DNA of 64,000 bases from Armatimonadota bacterium (lineage in GTDB: Bacteria; Armatimonadota; HRBIN16): NCBI GenBank assembly GCA_026003195.1, contig BPGU01000004.1, positions 1-64,000 on the forward strand, read 5' to 3'. Shown piece after piece: positions 13,984 through 23,008 of the stretch. Under the pieces are notes generated by a model that saw only the letters and a program-made list of their open reading frames with translations, was not told where the DNA came from and ran no database searches. Within the stretch, counting starts at the first letter, position 1. Each line of letters begins with the position of its first letter. The position numbers and the translations under genes were made by a program.

Positions 13984-15282
13984 ATGAGAAAACTGAGAGA
14001 ACTCATTCATGCGCCGCCGGTGTGGGTGAACCCGCAACATCCGGTGAAGGTGGCTATAGCGCTGATGCAGGGGCTTCAGGTGGATGTGCTGCCTGTGCGA
14101 GATGGCGACCAGGTGGTTGGCATGGTCGCGGCAAGGCAGCTGCTTGGTGTCGCCGAGGACACTGCCGTGTCTGAGGTGATGAGCACCGAAGTCCTGTTGC
14201 TCAGCGCCGAAATGCCCATCCGTGAGGCGGCAGCCAAAATGGCGGAAAAAGGCGCGGACGTCGCCTTCGTGCTCGATGATACTCTGTCAGGTGTGGTGCG
14301 AGCAACCGATCTGCTCCCGGAGGTCTCCCGCTCGTACGACCCGCTGACCAAACTGCCCTGGCAGGACGCTCTGCGCGAGTGGAGCATCGAGAAACTGCGC
14401 AGTGGACATGAAATCTCCATCCTCTTCTTCGATATCGATCGCTTTGGGCAATTTAACAAACAGTACGACCATGTGACTGGTGACCGTGTGCTGGAGGTGG
14501 TCGCGCGCACGATAGAGCGCGAGCTGGACCCGGACTTGACCATCCTCTGTCGCTACGGTGGTGACGAGTTTGCCGTCGCTACCATGTACATGATTGACGA
14601 AGCAAGACAGCTCGCCGCTCGTATCGCCCAGCGAGTGGAAGATTTGCAGCCGCCTCAGGTACGCGAGACCATTTCGGTATCCTACGGCGTCTTCGGTGGA
14701 CGTCGCACCCGCGAGCGTGAAGACGTGCACTATGCGGCGACAGTGGACGACCTCATCATACGCGCCAGCCGACTGTGTTTGCAGATGAAACAGCGTAAAG
14801 GCACCCTGGCGATGCTGCAATTGCCTCTCCCCGGGGTGGAGATGGAGGAACGTTCCGAACCACGCGTGCAGGTGACCGGAATCAGCTTCATCACCCGGGG
14901 CAAGGAGGCGGAAGCCAGCGTGGAGCTGGCGATAGGGGGTGTGCGTGCTCTGCGCCAGGTGACCGGCGACGCGAAGCAGCCTCCAGAGGAATTGATGGTG
15001 CAGGCGGCGCGCGATGCGCTGCTCGCACTGGTGCCCGGCATAGGTGCTGTGCAGGTGCACCATGTCTCCAAAGTCACGGTGGAACTACACGAGAAGAACG
15101 AGAAGATGGATGGTGTGATGGTGGTGGTGGAGTTGCAAACTGCTTCGGGTAGTCAGCTGTTGTCCGGGTTCGCTCCTGTTCGCGAAAACGTACAGCGTGC
15201 GGCGGTGAATGCTCTGCTCCACGCGCTCAATCGCCCTCTGGCGAAGTGGCTCTCTGGATCGCGGCTAAGCTCCGCCACGTGA
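13984..15282 (+). CDS. CBS-GGDEF diguanylate cyclase with novel C-terminal domain
   Basis: 432 residues in three parts. Residues 8-112 are a CBS pair. Residues about 120-275 form a GGDEF domain with FFDIDRFGQFN, TGDRVLEVVA and intact RYGGDEF at 190-196; no RxxD inhibitory site is seen at the usual position. Residues 293-423 are an unnamed domain that also ends the protein at 20120-20803, matching at AEASVEL/AEATVHL, the LxGxAxVRxxxxRAxVNAxLxALNR end and overall length. It is predicted to make cyclic di-GMP under control of a ligand bound by the CBS pair. It has no transmembrane segment. Its end overlaps the convergent TauE gene by 56 bases. Confidence 0.88.
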   Translation: MRKLRELIHAPPVWVNPQHPVKVAIALMQGLQVDVLPVRDGDQVVGMVAARQLLGVAEDTAVSEVMSTEVLLLSAEMPIREAAAKMAEKGADVAFVLDDTLSGVVRATDLLPEVSRSYDPLTKLPWQDALREWSIEKLRSGHEISILFFDIDRFGQFNKQYDHVTGDRVLEVVARTIERELDPDLTILCRYGGDEFAVATMYMIDEARQLAARIAQRVEDLQPPQVRETISVSYGVFGGRRTREREDVHYAATVDDLIIRASRLCLQMKQRKGTLAMLQLPLPGVEMEERSEPRVQVTGISFITRGKEAEASVELAIGGVRALRQVTGDAKQPPEELMVQAARDALLALVPGIGAVQVHHVSKVTVELHEKNEKMDGVMVVVELQTASGSQLLSGFAPVRENVQRAAVNALLHALNRPLAKWLSGSRLSSAT

Positions 15283-16066
15283 CCAGAGCTATCGCGGTCA
15301 ACGCCGCCCCGAAGCAGAGAACCAGCATCCCTGCGCTGAAACTGATTGCCCAGGTTGCCCCTGCGACCCCTCCCAAAAACGCGCCAGCCGATAGCCATCC
15401 TTCTTGCGACCACGCAGGCGTTGTGCGCCTGATACTGACCAACGCGCTGAGCAACGCTAACGGCAGCATCAGCCATAACGACAGCCAGAGCGCACCGTGC
15501 GGCGCGATCCCCGCAAATACCAGCGCGGGCACCAGCACATATCCCCCACCGAGACCGGTCGTCCCGCCAAGCACACCCGCCAGTAGCCCGGCGATGACCA
15601 CCGTTCGCCACTCCCTCTGTGATAACAGTGCGATGTGTGTATCCGCCGCACGAAACACGCCCTCGGAAAGCGTCGGGTAAGCTTGCCAAACCATGCCCGC
15701 TCCTACCACCGTCAACAGCAGGAGAAGGTACATCTGCAATGTTATCCTCCAGCGACGGGGAAACACCGCATTGCCCACCAGACCTGCAATGATGTACGCT
15801 CCCCACAAGAAGAGCACCAGAAATCGGAGGGGGAAATACTGCGCAAATACCGTTAGCCCACCGATGCAGGCGCACAGGGTCGCCAGCCATCCCGCTGCCG
15901 TTGCACGAGCCACCGAAAAGCCGAGCAACGCAGTGCTCACCGGCAGAAAAACCGCCAGTGCGCCCAGGCTGGTGAGCCCGTACAGCGTACCGAACGTCCA
16001 GCCTAACACCAGCAGTACCAGCCCGCGCAGTATCAAAAACAACCAGTCGGAACGTGGCTGAGACAA
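15227..16066 (-). CDS. TauE/SafE-family membrane anion exporter
   Basis: About 279 residues starting with TTG at 16066, 4-5 bases after GGAGGAG; an ATG at 16102 lacks a ribosome site. There are seven to eight hydrophobic helices with the two-fold repeat of the family. The glycine motif LAGVLGGTTGLGGGYVLVPA (mid-protein) marks the second repeat. The family exports sulfite, sulfoacetate or other organosulfur anions across the inner membrane. The substrate here is unknown, with no sulfur genes adjacent. The 3' end overlaps the convergent CBS-GGDEF gene. Confidence 0.85.
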   Translation of the reverse strand: MSQPRSDWLFLILRGLVLLVLGWTFGTLYGLTSLGALAVFLPVSTALLGFSVARATAAGWLATLCACIGGLTVFAQYFPLRFLVLFLWGAYIIAGLVGNAVFPRRWRITLQMYLLLLLTVVGAGMVWQAYPTLSEGVFRAADTHIALLSQREWRTVVIAGLLAGVLGGTTGLGGGYVLVPALVFAGIAPHGALWLSLWLMLPLALLSALVSIRRTTPAWSQEGWLSAGAFLGGVAGATWAISFSAGMLVLCFGAALTAIALVTWRSLAAIQRATSPEGD

Positions 16067-16163
16067 AAGGCTCCTCCGTGATGAAATGCTGGCACTCAGC
16101 ATATCATATCGTAATCAGATTGCTCAAGATTTTGTAAGCCCCTGCTCCCGCAGGCAACTGCAC

Positions 16164-17783
16164 TCATCTCTGCCTCTCCCACACCTCAATGCGCGGGAAA
16201 GGATACAACATATCGTGAGGCACGTTGCGCTTGCCGAAGCGGATGCCGCCCAGACGAAACGTTGTGTCAAATCGCGCCGCCCGATGGAAGGAGCGGTTCA
16301 GCTCCTCCAGAAACGCCTGTGCGGGCGCGTGGCGTACCCGTACCGCGTCATCCAGCTCGAACTGACTCAGCACCACCACCTGCGCCTGCCGAAGCACGTT
16401 CACATCCCACTCCGCACCCGGCACCAGCAGGCGATACTCCTTGACTTCGAGAGCGCGCTCTGCCCTGCGCGATGGTTGCAGCTCGCCCCAGTAGGGGCTG
16501 AGAGGAGGCGTGTAGAACCAGGGAATAGTGGCAAAGCCGATGCGTGTACCTTGTGGCACGTGCTGGCGTATCCACTCCAGCGCTTGCAGACGCGGGTCTG
16601 TTCTGGTCAGAGCAAGTAGGACTGCCATGCCCCACAGGACGGTGTACAGGGTGACGGCTCCTGCTGCTACTGCCACGATGACCCTGCCCGCCTGCTGCGT
16701 GTTGCGCCAGCCTTCCGCTATCAGCCACGCGGTCAATACCGTCAGCGGAGGCAGGATGGGCAGCAGATACCGCGCGAACCGCACGGCAAACGAGCCGAGA
16801 AACAGGTAGTACACCACCACGAAAGCCCACAGGATGAGCACCCGCGGTCGGCGCGACAGGGGAGCAATCAGCACGCTGAGCGTTGCTAGCAGCAACAGCG
16901 GCAGTCCCAATCCGAAGCGCAGATTCGTCCAGTAATGATATACCCACCCCAAGCCGGTATTTACAAAAACCAGACCATGCCCCTCGCGCACATGTTTTGC
17001 CTCATACCCGAAGTCGCGCCAGAACTCTTGCGGGTTCATCCACACGCCCGGGCAAAAGAGCAGAAAAGCCACTCCGCTTATCGCTACCAGAAGCACAGCC
17101 TTGCTTAACCACGCTTCGCGGTGCTCCATACCTCGTAGCCATAAAGCCAGCAGGGGAGCGATAAGCACCAGCGCAGTGTTGTAGCGAGTAGCGGACGCCA
17201 GCCCTACCAGCACCCCTGCCGTTATCAGGATACGCTTTGCACCGGTCTCATGCAGTTTCAGTGCGGCGAGTAACACGCTGGTAGTGAATAATGTAGCGGT
17301 AGCGTCGGTAGTGAGGAAGTGGCAGTGCAGGGTATGCAAGGGCACTATCGCCAGCAGGAAAGCGGCTATCATCGCACACCGATACCCGCAGAGCCGTTTG
17401 CCCATCTCCCACACCAGCCAGCAGGTGAGCACTCCTGCCAGCGCAGACAGCCACCGACCGGTCAGATAGAGCCCTGCAAAAGCGTCGTACTGCGCGATGT
17501 CACCGGGCGGAGTAAGCCACCCGTAAGTGGAACCGGCAAGAATAGCCAGGTGCAGCAGATACAGATATACTGTGCCGTAGTTGTAGAAGTGCGGGTCTAT
17601 CTGCCCATGCGGGATGTCCAGCCCCAGCGTATACCCCAGTATCACCCACTCGTCAGGATGAAAGGAGAAGTAATGCGAGGAGTCAGGTATTCCCCAGCGA
17701 ATACCCGTCGCGCGAAACAGAAAGGCTATCACCAGTATCGCCAGCAGCGCCAGTTTGGCAGGGCGTTCAGGCATATCGTTCAT
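16164..17783 (-). CDS. GT39/PMT-like membrane glycosyltransferase
   Basis: 539 residues with about eleven membrane helices. The first periplasmic loop carries FHPDEWVILGYT, the acidic catalytic-loop motif of the PMT/ArnT/GT83-like GT-C superfamily. ASATRYNTALVLIAPLLALW and FAVRFARYLLPILPP are further family hallmarks (SxRY-type loops). Such enzymes transfer sugars from polyprenyl-phosphate donors to lipids or proteins on the periplasmic side. The start overlaps the preceding HD gene by 17 bases, so it is the last gene of a three-gene coupled unit. That physical link to c-di-GMP-type regulators may matter for envelope glycosylation (inference). Confidence 0.85.
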   Translation of the reverse strand: MNDMPERPAKLALLAILVIAFLFRATGIRWGIPDSSHYFSFHPDEWVILGYTLGLDIPHGQIDPHFYNYGTVYLYLLHLAILAGSTYGWLTPPGDIAQYDAFAGLYLTGRWLSALAGVLTCWLVWEMGKRLCGYRCAMIAAFLLAIVPLHTLHCHFLTTDATATLFTTSVLLAALKLHETGAKRILITAGVLVGLASATRYNTALVLIAPLLALWLRGMEHREAWLSKAVLLVAISGVAFLLFCPGVWMNPQEFWRDFGYEAKHVREGHGLVFVNTGLGWVYHYWTNLRFGLGLPLLLLATLSVLIAPLSRRPRVLILWAFVVVYYLFLGSFAVRFARYLLPILPPLTVLTAWLIAEGWRNTQQAGRVIVAVAAGAVTLYTVLWGMAVLLALTRTDPRLQALEWIRQHVPQGTRIGFATIPWFYTPPLSPYWGELQPSRRAERALEVKEYRLLVPGAEWDVNVLRQAQVVVLSQFELDDAVRVRHAPAQAFLEELNRSFHRAARFDTTFRLGGIRFGKRNVPHDMLYPFPRIEVWERQR

Positions 17784-18459
17784 GACGGGAGAAGCTCATT
17801 TGCCGGCGCGTCTCCGCACGGACTACCGCCAGAAAGGCATCCAGCACTTTCGGGTCGTATTCGTTTCCCTTGCCTGCCTCCAGTTGCTCTGCGACCCGCA
17901 GGCGGGTGTCAGCATCATCGATATCCTTGCCGCGCAGCGCGTCCGCATAATCACCAACGACATGCAGGATTCGCGACGCCAGAGGAATCTCCTCTCCCTG
18001 CAACCCGTCGGGATAACCACTGCCGTCCCAGTTTTCGTGGTGATGCCGGATCAAGACGCCCAGCCTCGCCAGGGAGGAAACTTGTTCTACCATCCTCTGG
18101 CTGAGTACGCTGTGCAGCTTGAGCATCTCCGCTTCATCGTCGGTGAGGGGCTCCTGCTTGTTCAGAATTGCGTAGGGAATGCTGACCTTACCGATTTCTT
18201 GCAGCAGCGCAGCAAACTCGACATCCTGTACCGTCCGCGAGGGTAACCCAAGTCGCCTGGCGATTTCGGCGGCATAGTGCGCTCGCAACCGTGCGCTCCC
18301 TGTCGTATCGCGCTCCCGAATCTCCACCGTTCGCGCCAGCGCCTGTAAGACCTGGCGATAGTCGCGCCGAATCTGCCGGGGCAACCACAGCAGCGCGTAG
18401 TAGCACAGGAAGGTAACACTCCCCAGTACCACGATATATACAAAGGTCGTGAAACTCAT
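17767..18459 (-). CDS. Membrane-anchored degenerate HD-GYP protein
   Basis: 230 residues: one N-terminal helix (residues 5-25), then an HD-GYP-type domain (about 40-215). The expected LLHDIGK metal motif reads LLQEIGK, so both catalytic residues His and Asp are replaced by Gln and Glu. The GYP part is retained as HHHENWDGSGYPDGLQGEEI, with LKLHS upstream. Loss of the HD pair argues against phosphodiesterase activity and for a sensing or partner role, possibly with the intact HD-GYP encoded immediately upstream. Its ATG overlaps the TGA of that gene (ATGA), so the two are translationally coupled. Confidence 0.85.
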   Translation of the reverse strand: MSFTTFVYIVVLGSVTFLCYYALLWLPRQIRRDYRQVLQALARTVEIRERDTTGSARLRAHYAAEIARRLGLPSRTVQDVEFAALLQEIGKVSIPYAILNKQEPLTDDEAEMLKLHSVLSQRMVEQVSSLARLGVLIRHHHENWDGSGYPDGLQGEEIPLASRILHVVGDYADALRGKDIDDADTRLRVAEQLEAGKGNEYDPKVLDAFLAVVRAETRRQMSFSRHERYA

Positions 18460-19805
18460 GCTACCGCCTGTCTTGCCACTACCGATACGGCGTGTCGGGC
18501 ATGTTCGACGCCGAACTCGCCTGCTGCCATTGCCTCAACAAAAGCTTTCACCACCTCGGGATGGAACTGCGTGCCTGCGCCCTTCTGCAACTCCTCAATC
18601 GCTTCTTCAACGCTCATGGGCTTTCGGTAGGGGCGCTGTTCGCCTTTTTCGTTATCCCCCACCATCGCGTCGAAAGCGTCTACGACAGCAATGATGTGCG
18701 CTTCGATGGGGATTTCTCCCAGCTTCAATCCGAACGGATAGCCTTTCCCGTCAGGACGCTCATGATGCAACGCAATCCACAGTGGGACCGGCCCGCGGTG
18801 CTTGATTCCGCTCACGACCTCCGAGCCTTTGAGGGGATGTGCACGAATCATCTGCCAGTCGGCGTCCGTCAGCGGGGTCAGTTTGTTCAGCACCGCCTCG
18901 TCAACACCAACTTTGCCGAGGTCATGCAGAGCAACTGCTTCGGGGAGCAGGTCGATATGGCGTGCCGGCACACCGAGTCGAGTAGCTACACTCATCGCCA
19001 TCTGGCTGGCGCGTTGCAGATGCCCCGACGTATACGGGTGGGTGTGTTGCACCAGAAGACCCAGCGCACGGATGGTCTCGCGATAGTTGCGTATCTGCTG
19101 GATGCGCTGGCGGAAGCACTCACGAGCGGCCAGGAAGGGTACCGCAACCAGCAGAAAGCCAGCCACATGATACGCTTGGAGCAACAGGATTAGCAAAATG
19201 GAAAGAGGCATCAATAGCACGTATGTGGGCACCACAATGCGAAGCAGATACTGCCAGATATTCGAGAACGGCTCCTGATTGTAGAGTGCACTCGATACCG
19301 ATACCAGCAAGGCATTGACCAGCAGATAAACGACAGCAGCTGCCGTCAGCGCCAGCAAAGAGCGACCCGTGAGAAAATCTGTAGAACCAGCATAGAGCCT
19401 GTGGTAAGCCAGCGCCGCCAAGCCTGCGCTCAGAGCAGACTGGGCAGCATTAAACAGACCCCATCGCAGGCGGTGTTGGAGGGGATGTGTACGATGGAGC
19501 AGTACACCCGCCAGCAGGGTGGGCAGGCTATCCACTGCCATCGCAGGGACAGTGCCGTACAGTGCGATCACAGTGCAGACGATGGGAAAGCCCATAGTGA
19601 CCTGCGCACCGCCCCGCAGCAGCGAAACCGGCAGCATTTCGGTAGCGACCGAGAACAGCAAAATGGCGATTGCTCCTACGGGCAGCCACTGCGCAGGAGG
19701 GGTACGCCATAGTGCCACCGCTACTGCCCCTGCCGCTATCAGGACGATACTCTCATGATAATAGCGTATGAGAAAACCGCTCCACTTTGGCGGGATGTCC
19801 CGCAT
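18456..19805 (-). CDS. Seven-helix membrane HD-GYP phosphodiesterase
   Basis: 449 residues. Residues 1-235 hold about seven hydrophobic helices, similar in layout to MASE-type sensor regions. Residues about 245-420 are an HD-GYP domain with an intact ALHDLGKVGVDEAVLNK, then IRAHPLKGSEV and ALHHERPDGKGYPFGLK. The family hydrolyses cyclic di-GMP to GMP or pGpG at the membrane. AAGGAGAAAGG precedes the start at 19805. It is the first gene of a coupled triad with the degenerate HD-GYP and the GT39-like transferase. Confidence 0.9.
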   Translation of the reverse strand: MRDIPPKWSGFLIRYYHESIVLIAAGAVAVALWRTPPAQWLPVGAIAILLFSVATEMLPVSLLRGGAQVTMGFPIVCTVIALYGTVPAMAVDSLPTLLAGVLLHRTHPLQHRLRWGLFNAAQSALSAGLAALAYHRLYAGSTDFLTGRSLLALTAAAVVYLLVNALLVSVSSALYNQEPFSNIWQYLLRIVVPTYVLLMPLSILLILLLQAYHVAGFLLVAVPFLAARECFRQRIQQIRNYRETIRALGLLVQHTHPYTSGHLQRASQMAMSVATRLGVPARHIDLLPEAVALHDLGKVGVDEAVLNKLTPLTDADWQMIRAHPLKGSEVVSGIKHRGPVPLWIALHHERPDGKGYPFGLKLGEIPIEAHIIAVVDAFDAMVGDNEKGEQRPYRKPMSVEEAIEELQKGAGTQFHPEVVKAFVEAMAAGEFGVEHARHAVSVVARQAVA

Positions 19806-19831
19806 AACCTTTCTCCTTGTCTATATCTATC

Positions 19832-20102
19832 AGAGCCTGTTGTAGCCAGCAGCGGTCGAGGCAGTGGCACCTAGATTTTAGTAGGTAGCCGATGGTGGCG
19901 GTGGTGGTTTGGGTGGCGGGTATATCTCTAACTTCGCGCCGTAGGTAGTAGCCCATACCACCAGGAGCAACAACATGGTAAGCCAGTATTTCACTGCGAG
20001 CGACCTCCACAAGTGTTCCGTTCGCGCCGCTAAGCGAACAGACACTCACTCCGCTTCAGTGCCACCCCAGCCTGTACGACGCTGCTGGCTACAACAGGCT
20101 CT
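19832..20102. mobile_element. 271-bp MITE-like inverted-repeat element
   Basis: Perfect 23-bp terminal inverted repeats: left 19832-19854 starting AGAGCCTGTTG, right 20080-20102. Slightly further in, GTGGCAC (19864-19870) pairs with GTGCCAC (20059-20065). The element fills nearly the whole 314-base gap between two minus-strand genes and has no credible transposase. I could not define a target-site duplication: the flanks TATC and ATGC do not match. The size and terminal repeats fit a non-autonomous transposable element; a very large regulatory hairpin is the alternative. Confidence 0.65.
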
Positions 20103-20119
20103 ATGCGATTGTCTGGAGG

Positions 20120-20803
20120 CTACTCGTCCTGGAGTGCTGCGGTCCGACGATTCAATGCATCCAAAACGGCGTTTACCACTGCGCGATTCAAATCGTTACG
20201 TACCAGTGCTGAGCCGGTAAGGATGTCTTCACCGTATTGCGAAAGCATATTCACTACAGCGACCACTATTTGCCTGCCTGCTACCATCACGTTGGGGCTG
20301 ATGTCCTCAATGGCAATCTGGTCTGTCATATTGCAGGCTTGCTCCACCGCACGCACCGTGGCGCTGGCAATCAAGCGCAACTGGTTGGAGAGACTTCCCT
20401 GCCCAGCAGCCTGTCCGGTGAAGGTTTCAGAGCCACGTTGCAAATGCACAGTGGCTTCCGCCTTCGTCCCGTTGATGGTGAGTTCTACGTCAGCAACGCG
20501 GAGACGGTTTCGCATGGAGCGCAACAGGGCGCCCTGCATCTGGGCGACGCTAATTTTGCGGTGGTCCACTACAATCCCATGAGATGTCAGTAGAGCCGAT
20601 TCGATATCCCGTACCACCTGCTTGGGCGAACGACTGGAGGAGACCAGCACGTGAATCTCCTGGATCGCTCCGTTCTTGTCCACGACGACACGAGCTGACA
20701 GAACATCACGCAGCTGGCGAATGACCTTCTCGACCTGCTCAGCAGGCACCTGAGCTGTAGTGCCTTTGGCGGTTGCCATTTCACCTGTTGGCTGGTGGGA
20801 CAA
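20120..20803 (-). CDS. Uncharacterised protein sharing a domain with the CBS-GGDEF protein
   Basis: About 227 residues from TTG 20803, 5 bases after AAGGAGGGG; ATG 20779 is an alternative. Residues 20-90 form a small alpha/beta domain (VEKVIRQL, IQEIHVLVSSSRSPKQVVRD, HRKISVAQM). It is of a type I have seen in uncharacterised proteins of Gram-positive and thermophilic bacteria. Residues 100-223 match the C-terminal domain of the CBS-GGDEF protein at 13984-15282. The spacing of Gly-rich turn, central strands and final ALNRR helix vaguely recalls the regulatory domain of isopropylmalate synthase (inference). No membrane segment or catalytic motif is seen. Confidence 0.75.
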   Translation of the reverse strand: MSHQPTGEMATAKGTTAQVPAEQVEKVIRQLRDVLSARVVVDKNGAIQEIHVLVSSSRSPKQVVRDIESALLTSHGIVVDHRKISVAQMQGALLRSMRNRLRVADVELTINGTKAEATVHLQRGSETFTGQAAGQGSLSNQLRLIASATVRAVEQACNMTDQIAIEDISPNVMVAGRQIVVAVVNMLSQYGEDILTGSALVRNDLNRAVVNAVLDALNRRTAALQDE

Positions 20804-21068
20804 CCCAACCCCTCCTTAAGCAGGTGTTGCCAAGTCCACAATCCCCTTGGGACACCACTACCGCAATATTGCCGGAGTTGTGTTTTATTGTAGCACTACC
20901 GTGTTGATTATTCAAGATACCTGTTACCTTTTCCTGCACATTTTTTCCGACACCTGCCCAGATTCCTTTTTAAGGAACCATGAAGATTGTTTCCTCCGCG
21001 CAGGAAGCCTTCGCTCGATGAGCAAAATGTACACTGCAACCTTACGGAGAGGAAGGGAGGCGTGTCCC

Positions 21069-22118
21069 ATGCGCTGGTTCATGCTCGGACTCATTCTGGC
21101 TGTTGTGCTGGTGGGGTGTTCCCGCAAGGAGAGCACTTCGCCAACTTCGACCACACAAACCGGCACATCCCAGCGAACTTTCCGATTCGCTATCATTCCC
21201 AAGCAGCTGGACAATCCGGTGTTCAATTATGCGAAGATGGGCGCTCTGGGCGCAGCGGCTAAACTGGGCAATGTGGAAATCTACTGGAACGCCCCGGAAA
21301 CCAACGACGAAGCCAAGCAAGCGCAAATCTTCGAAACCTACGTGCGCCAGAAGGTGGATGGCATTGCCGTTTCCTGTGTCAACGCCGAGATGATGCGCCG
21401 GGTAATCGACAAGGCGGTGGAACAGGGCATCCCGGTGGTGACGTGGGACAGCGACTCGCCGAAGAGCAAGCGTCAGGCGTTCTTTGGAATGGACGACTAC
21501 GAGGCGGGGAAGACCATCGGCGAGGAACTGGCAAAGCTCATCGATGGCAAGGGCAAGGTGGCTATCCTTTCCGGAGTGCAGGGCGCACAGAACCTGACCA
21601 CGCGCATTCAAGGCGTGCAGGACGCTCTGAAAGATTACCCGGACATCCGCATTGTGACCACAGTCTACTGTAACGACGACGCTACCCGCGCCGAATCGCT
21701 TATTAACAGCGTGATGCAGCAACATCCCGACCTCGCCGGCTGGGCGATGGTGGGTGGCTGGCCCCTGTTTACCAAAACCGGTCTGAACGGCATCAAGCCG
21801 GGCGTGACCAAAGTGGTGGCGGTAGACCCGCTGGAGGGCAATCCCTGGACATGGATTGAGAAAGGCTATGTGCAGGTGTGCATCGGGCAGAAGGTGTTCG
21901 ACTGGGGCGCCAAGAGCGTGGAGATGCTGTACAACCTGGCGCAAGGTAAAGGCATCCCGCAGGCGGATGAGAAAGGCTTCGTGAACTCGGGGCTGGACAT
22001 CGTCGTGCTGGACAGAACAAAGTTCAAAGACCCCTCGCGCTATATCTCGCTGGACGATTACAAGAAGATGTTCGAACAACGCAAACAGGAGGCGCAGGAC
22101 ATCGAGGCGAAGCAGTAA
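21069..22118 (+). CDS. Ribose-type sugar-binding lipoprotein
   Basis: 349 residues from ATG 21069 behind AGGGAGG. The signal peptide ends in the lipobox VLVGC, making this a lipid-anchored periplasmic protein. The body is a type-I periplasmic binding fold (Peripla_BP_4): RFAIIPKQLDNPVFNYAKMG, GIAVSCVNAEMMRRVIDKAV, GIPVVTWDSDSP, YEAGKTIGEEL and KVVAVDPLEGN. It would deliver a sugar to an ABC importer of the ribose/xylose kind. No matching RbsA or RbsC gene is near. Its only partner is the isomerase 24 bases downstream. Confidence 0.88.
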   Translation: MRWFMLGLILAVVLVGCSRKESTSPTSTTQTGTSQRTFRFAIIPKQLDNPVFNYAKMGALGAAAKLGNVEIYWNAPETNDEAKQAQIFETYVRQKVDGIAVSCVNAEMMRRVIDKAVEQGIPVVTWDSDSPKSKRQAFFGMDDYEAGKTIGEELAKLIDGKGKVAILSGVQGAQNLTTRIQGVQDALKDYPDIRIVTTVYCNDDATRAESLINSVMQQHPDLAGWAMVGGWPLFTKTGLNGIKPGVTKVVAVDPLEGNPWTWIEKGYVQVCIGQKVFDWGAKSVEMLYNLAQGKGIPQADEKGFVNSGLDIVVLDRTKFKDPSRYISLDDYKKMFEQRKQEAQDIEAKQ

Positions 22119-22142
22119 ACCATTCTCAGGAGGAGGAAAACA

Positions 22143-22952
22143 GTGGCGAAAATCGGTGTGATTCACTATAACTGGCCCGGCTTCTCGTTCGAGGAGTTTC
22201 TGAAGTTCGCCGCGGAGACGGGCTACCAGTACGTGGAACTGCAAATTGGTGACGTCTGGACACCTGACATCGACAACCCGGAAGCCAACGCCGAGCGCGT
22301 GCGCAAACTGGTGGAATCCTATGGGCTGAAGGTATCCGCGCTGGCTGCAGGCAACGACTTCCTGCAAACCGACGAGGAAGCCATCCGCTACCAGGTAGAG
22401 CGCATGAAGCGAATCTGCGGACTCACCCGCATTTTGCACGAGGAGGCGGTGGTGCGTAGCGAGGGCGGTGCCCCCAAAGAGAGCGTTCCCCGCCAGAAGT
22501 GGCTGGACGCACTGACCGAGTGCTTCCAGCGATGCCTCGATTTCGTGGATGAGATGGGTGTTGCGCTGGCAATCGATAATCACGGCTACATTACCAACGA
22601 CTACACCATCTTGTATATGCTGCTGCAGAGGCTGAACCATCCACTCGTCGGCACCAATCTGGACACCATGAACTACCGCTGGTATGGGCACGACTTGCAG
22701 GTGTGCAACCGCATCTACGAGCTGATGGCTCCATACGTCAAGCACACACACTTTAAGGACGGCTTCGGCAGTCTGGCGGAGTATCGTGGTACTGCGCTGG
22801 GCGACGGTGAGATAGACCTGCTCCATGCCCTCCACTGCCTGAGGCAGGCTGGTTATCAGGGCGTATATTGCGCGGAGTACGAGGGTCCTGAGGCGGCAGG
22901 CGGCATCGGCTACGCGAAGTGCTTTCGCTGGCTGAAGCAGCACGTGGGCTAG
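22143..22952 (+). CDS. TIM-barrel sugar isomerase/epimerase
   Basis: 269 residues from a GTG behind AGGAGGAGG. It has the xylose-isomerase-like (AP endonuclease 2-type) barrel: YQYVELQIGDVW early, GVALAIDNHGYITND mid, GTNLDTMNYRW, and VKHTHFKDGFG with the metal-binding His. A final CAEYEGPE supplies the C-terminal Glu. Such enzymes isomerise or epimerise ketoses or inositol derivatives in the cytoplasm. It follows the ribose-type binding protein by 24 bases, so it probably acts on the imported sugar. A terminator-like hairpin lies just downstream. Confidence 0.87.
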   Translation: MAKIGVIHYNWPGFSFEEFLKFAAETGYQYVELQIGDVWTPDIDNPEANAERVRKLVESYGLKVSALAAGNDFLQTDEEAIRYQVERMKRICGLTRILHEEAVVRSEGGAPKESVPRQKWLDALTECFQRCLDFVDEMGVALAIDNHGYITNDYTILYMLLQRLNHPLVGTNLDTMNYRWYGHDLQVCNRIYELMAPYVKHTHFKDGFGSLAEYRGTALGDGEIDLLHALHCLRQAGYQGVYCAEYEGPEAAGGIGYAKCFRWLKQHVG

Positions 22953-22968
22953 AGGAGACACTCCCGCC

Positions 22969-22993
22969 GGAGGGCGAAGCTCCTGCCGAGCTG
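22969..22993. repeat. Dispersed repeat copy (GGCGAGGCTCCTGCC family)
   Basis: A 25-base copy of a family also found near 43925, 44020, 44430, 58555, 58620 and 62215. This copy reads GAAGCT in place of GAGGCT. It is intergenic, between the isomerase and its terminator. Confidence 0.7.
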
Positions 22994-23008
22994 TTGGTGT
23001 CCTTTGCG

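Noticed and set aside
19753-20049. 98-residue minus-strand frame inside the inverted-repeat element
   Set aside because: It overlaps the HD-GYP gene start, has no ribosome site and does not resemble a transposase.
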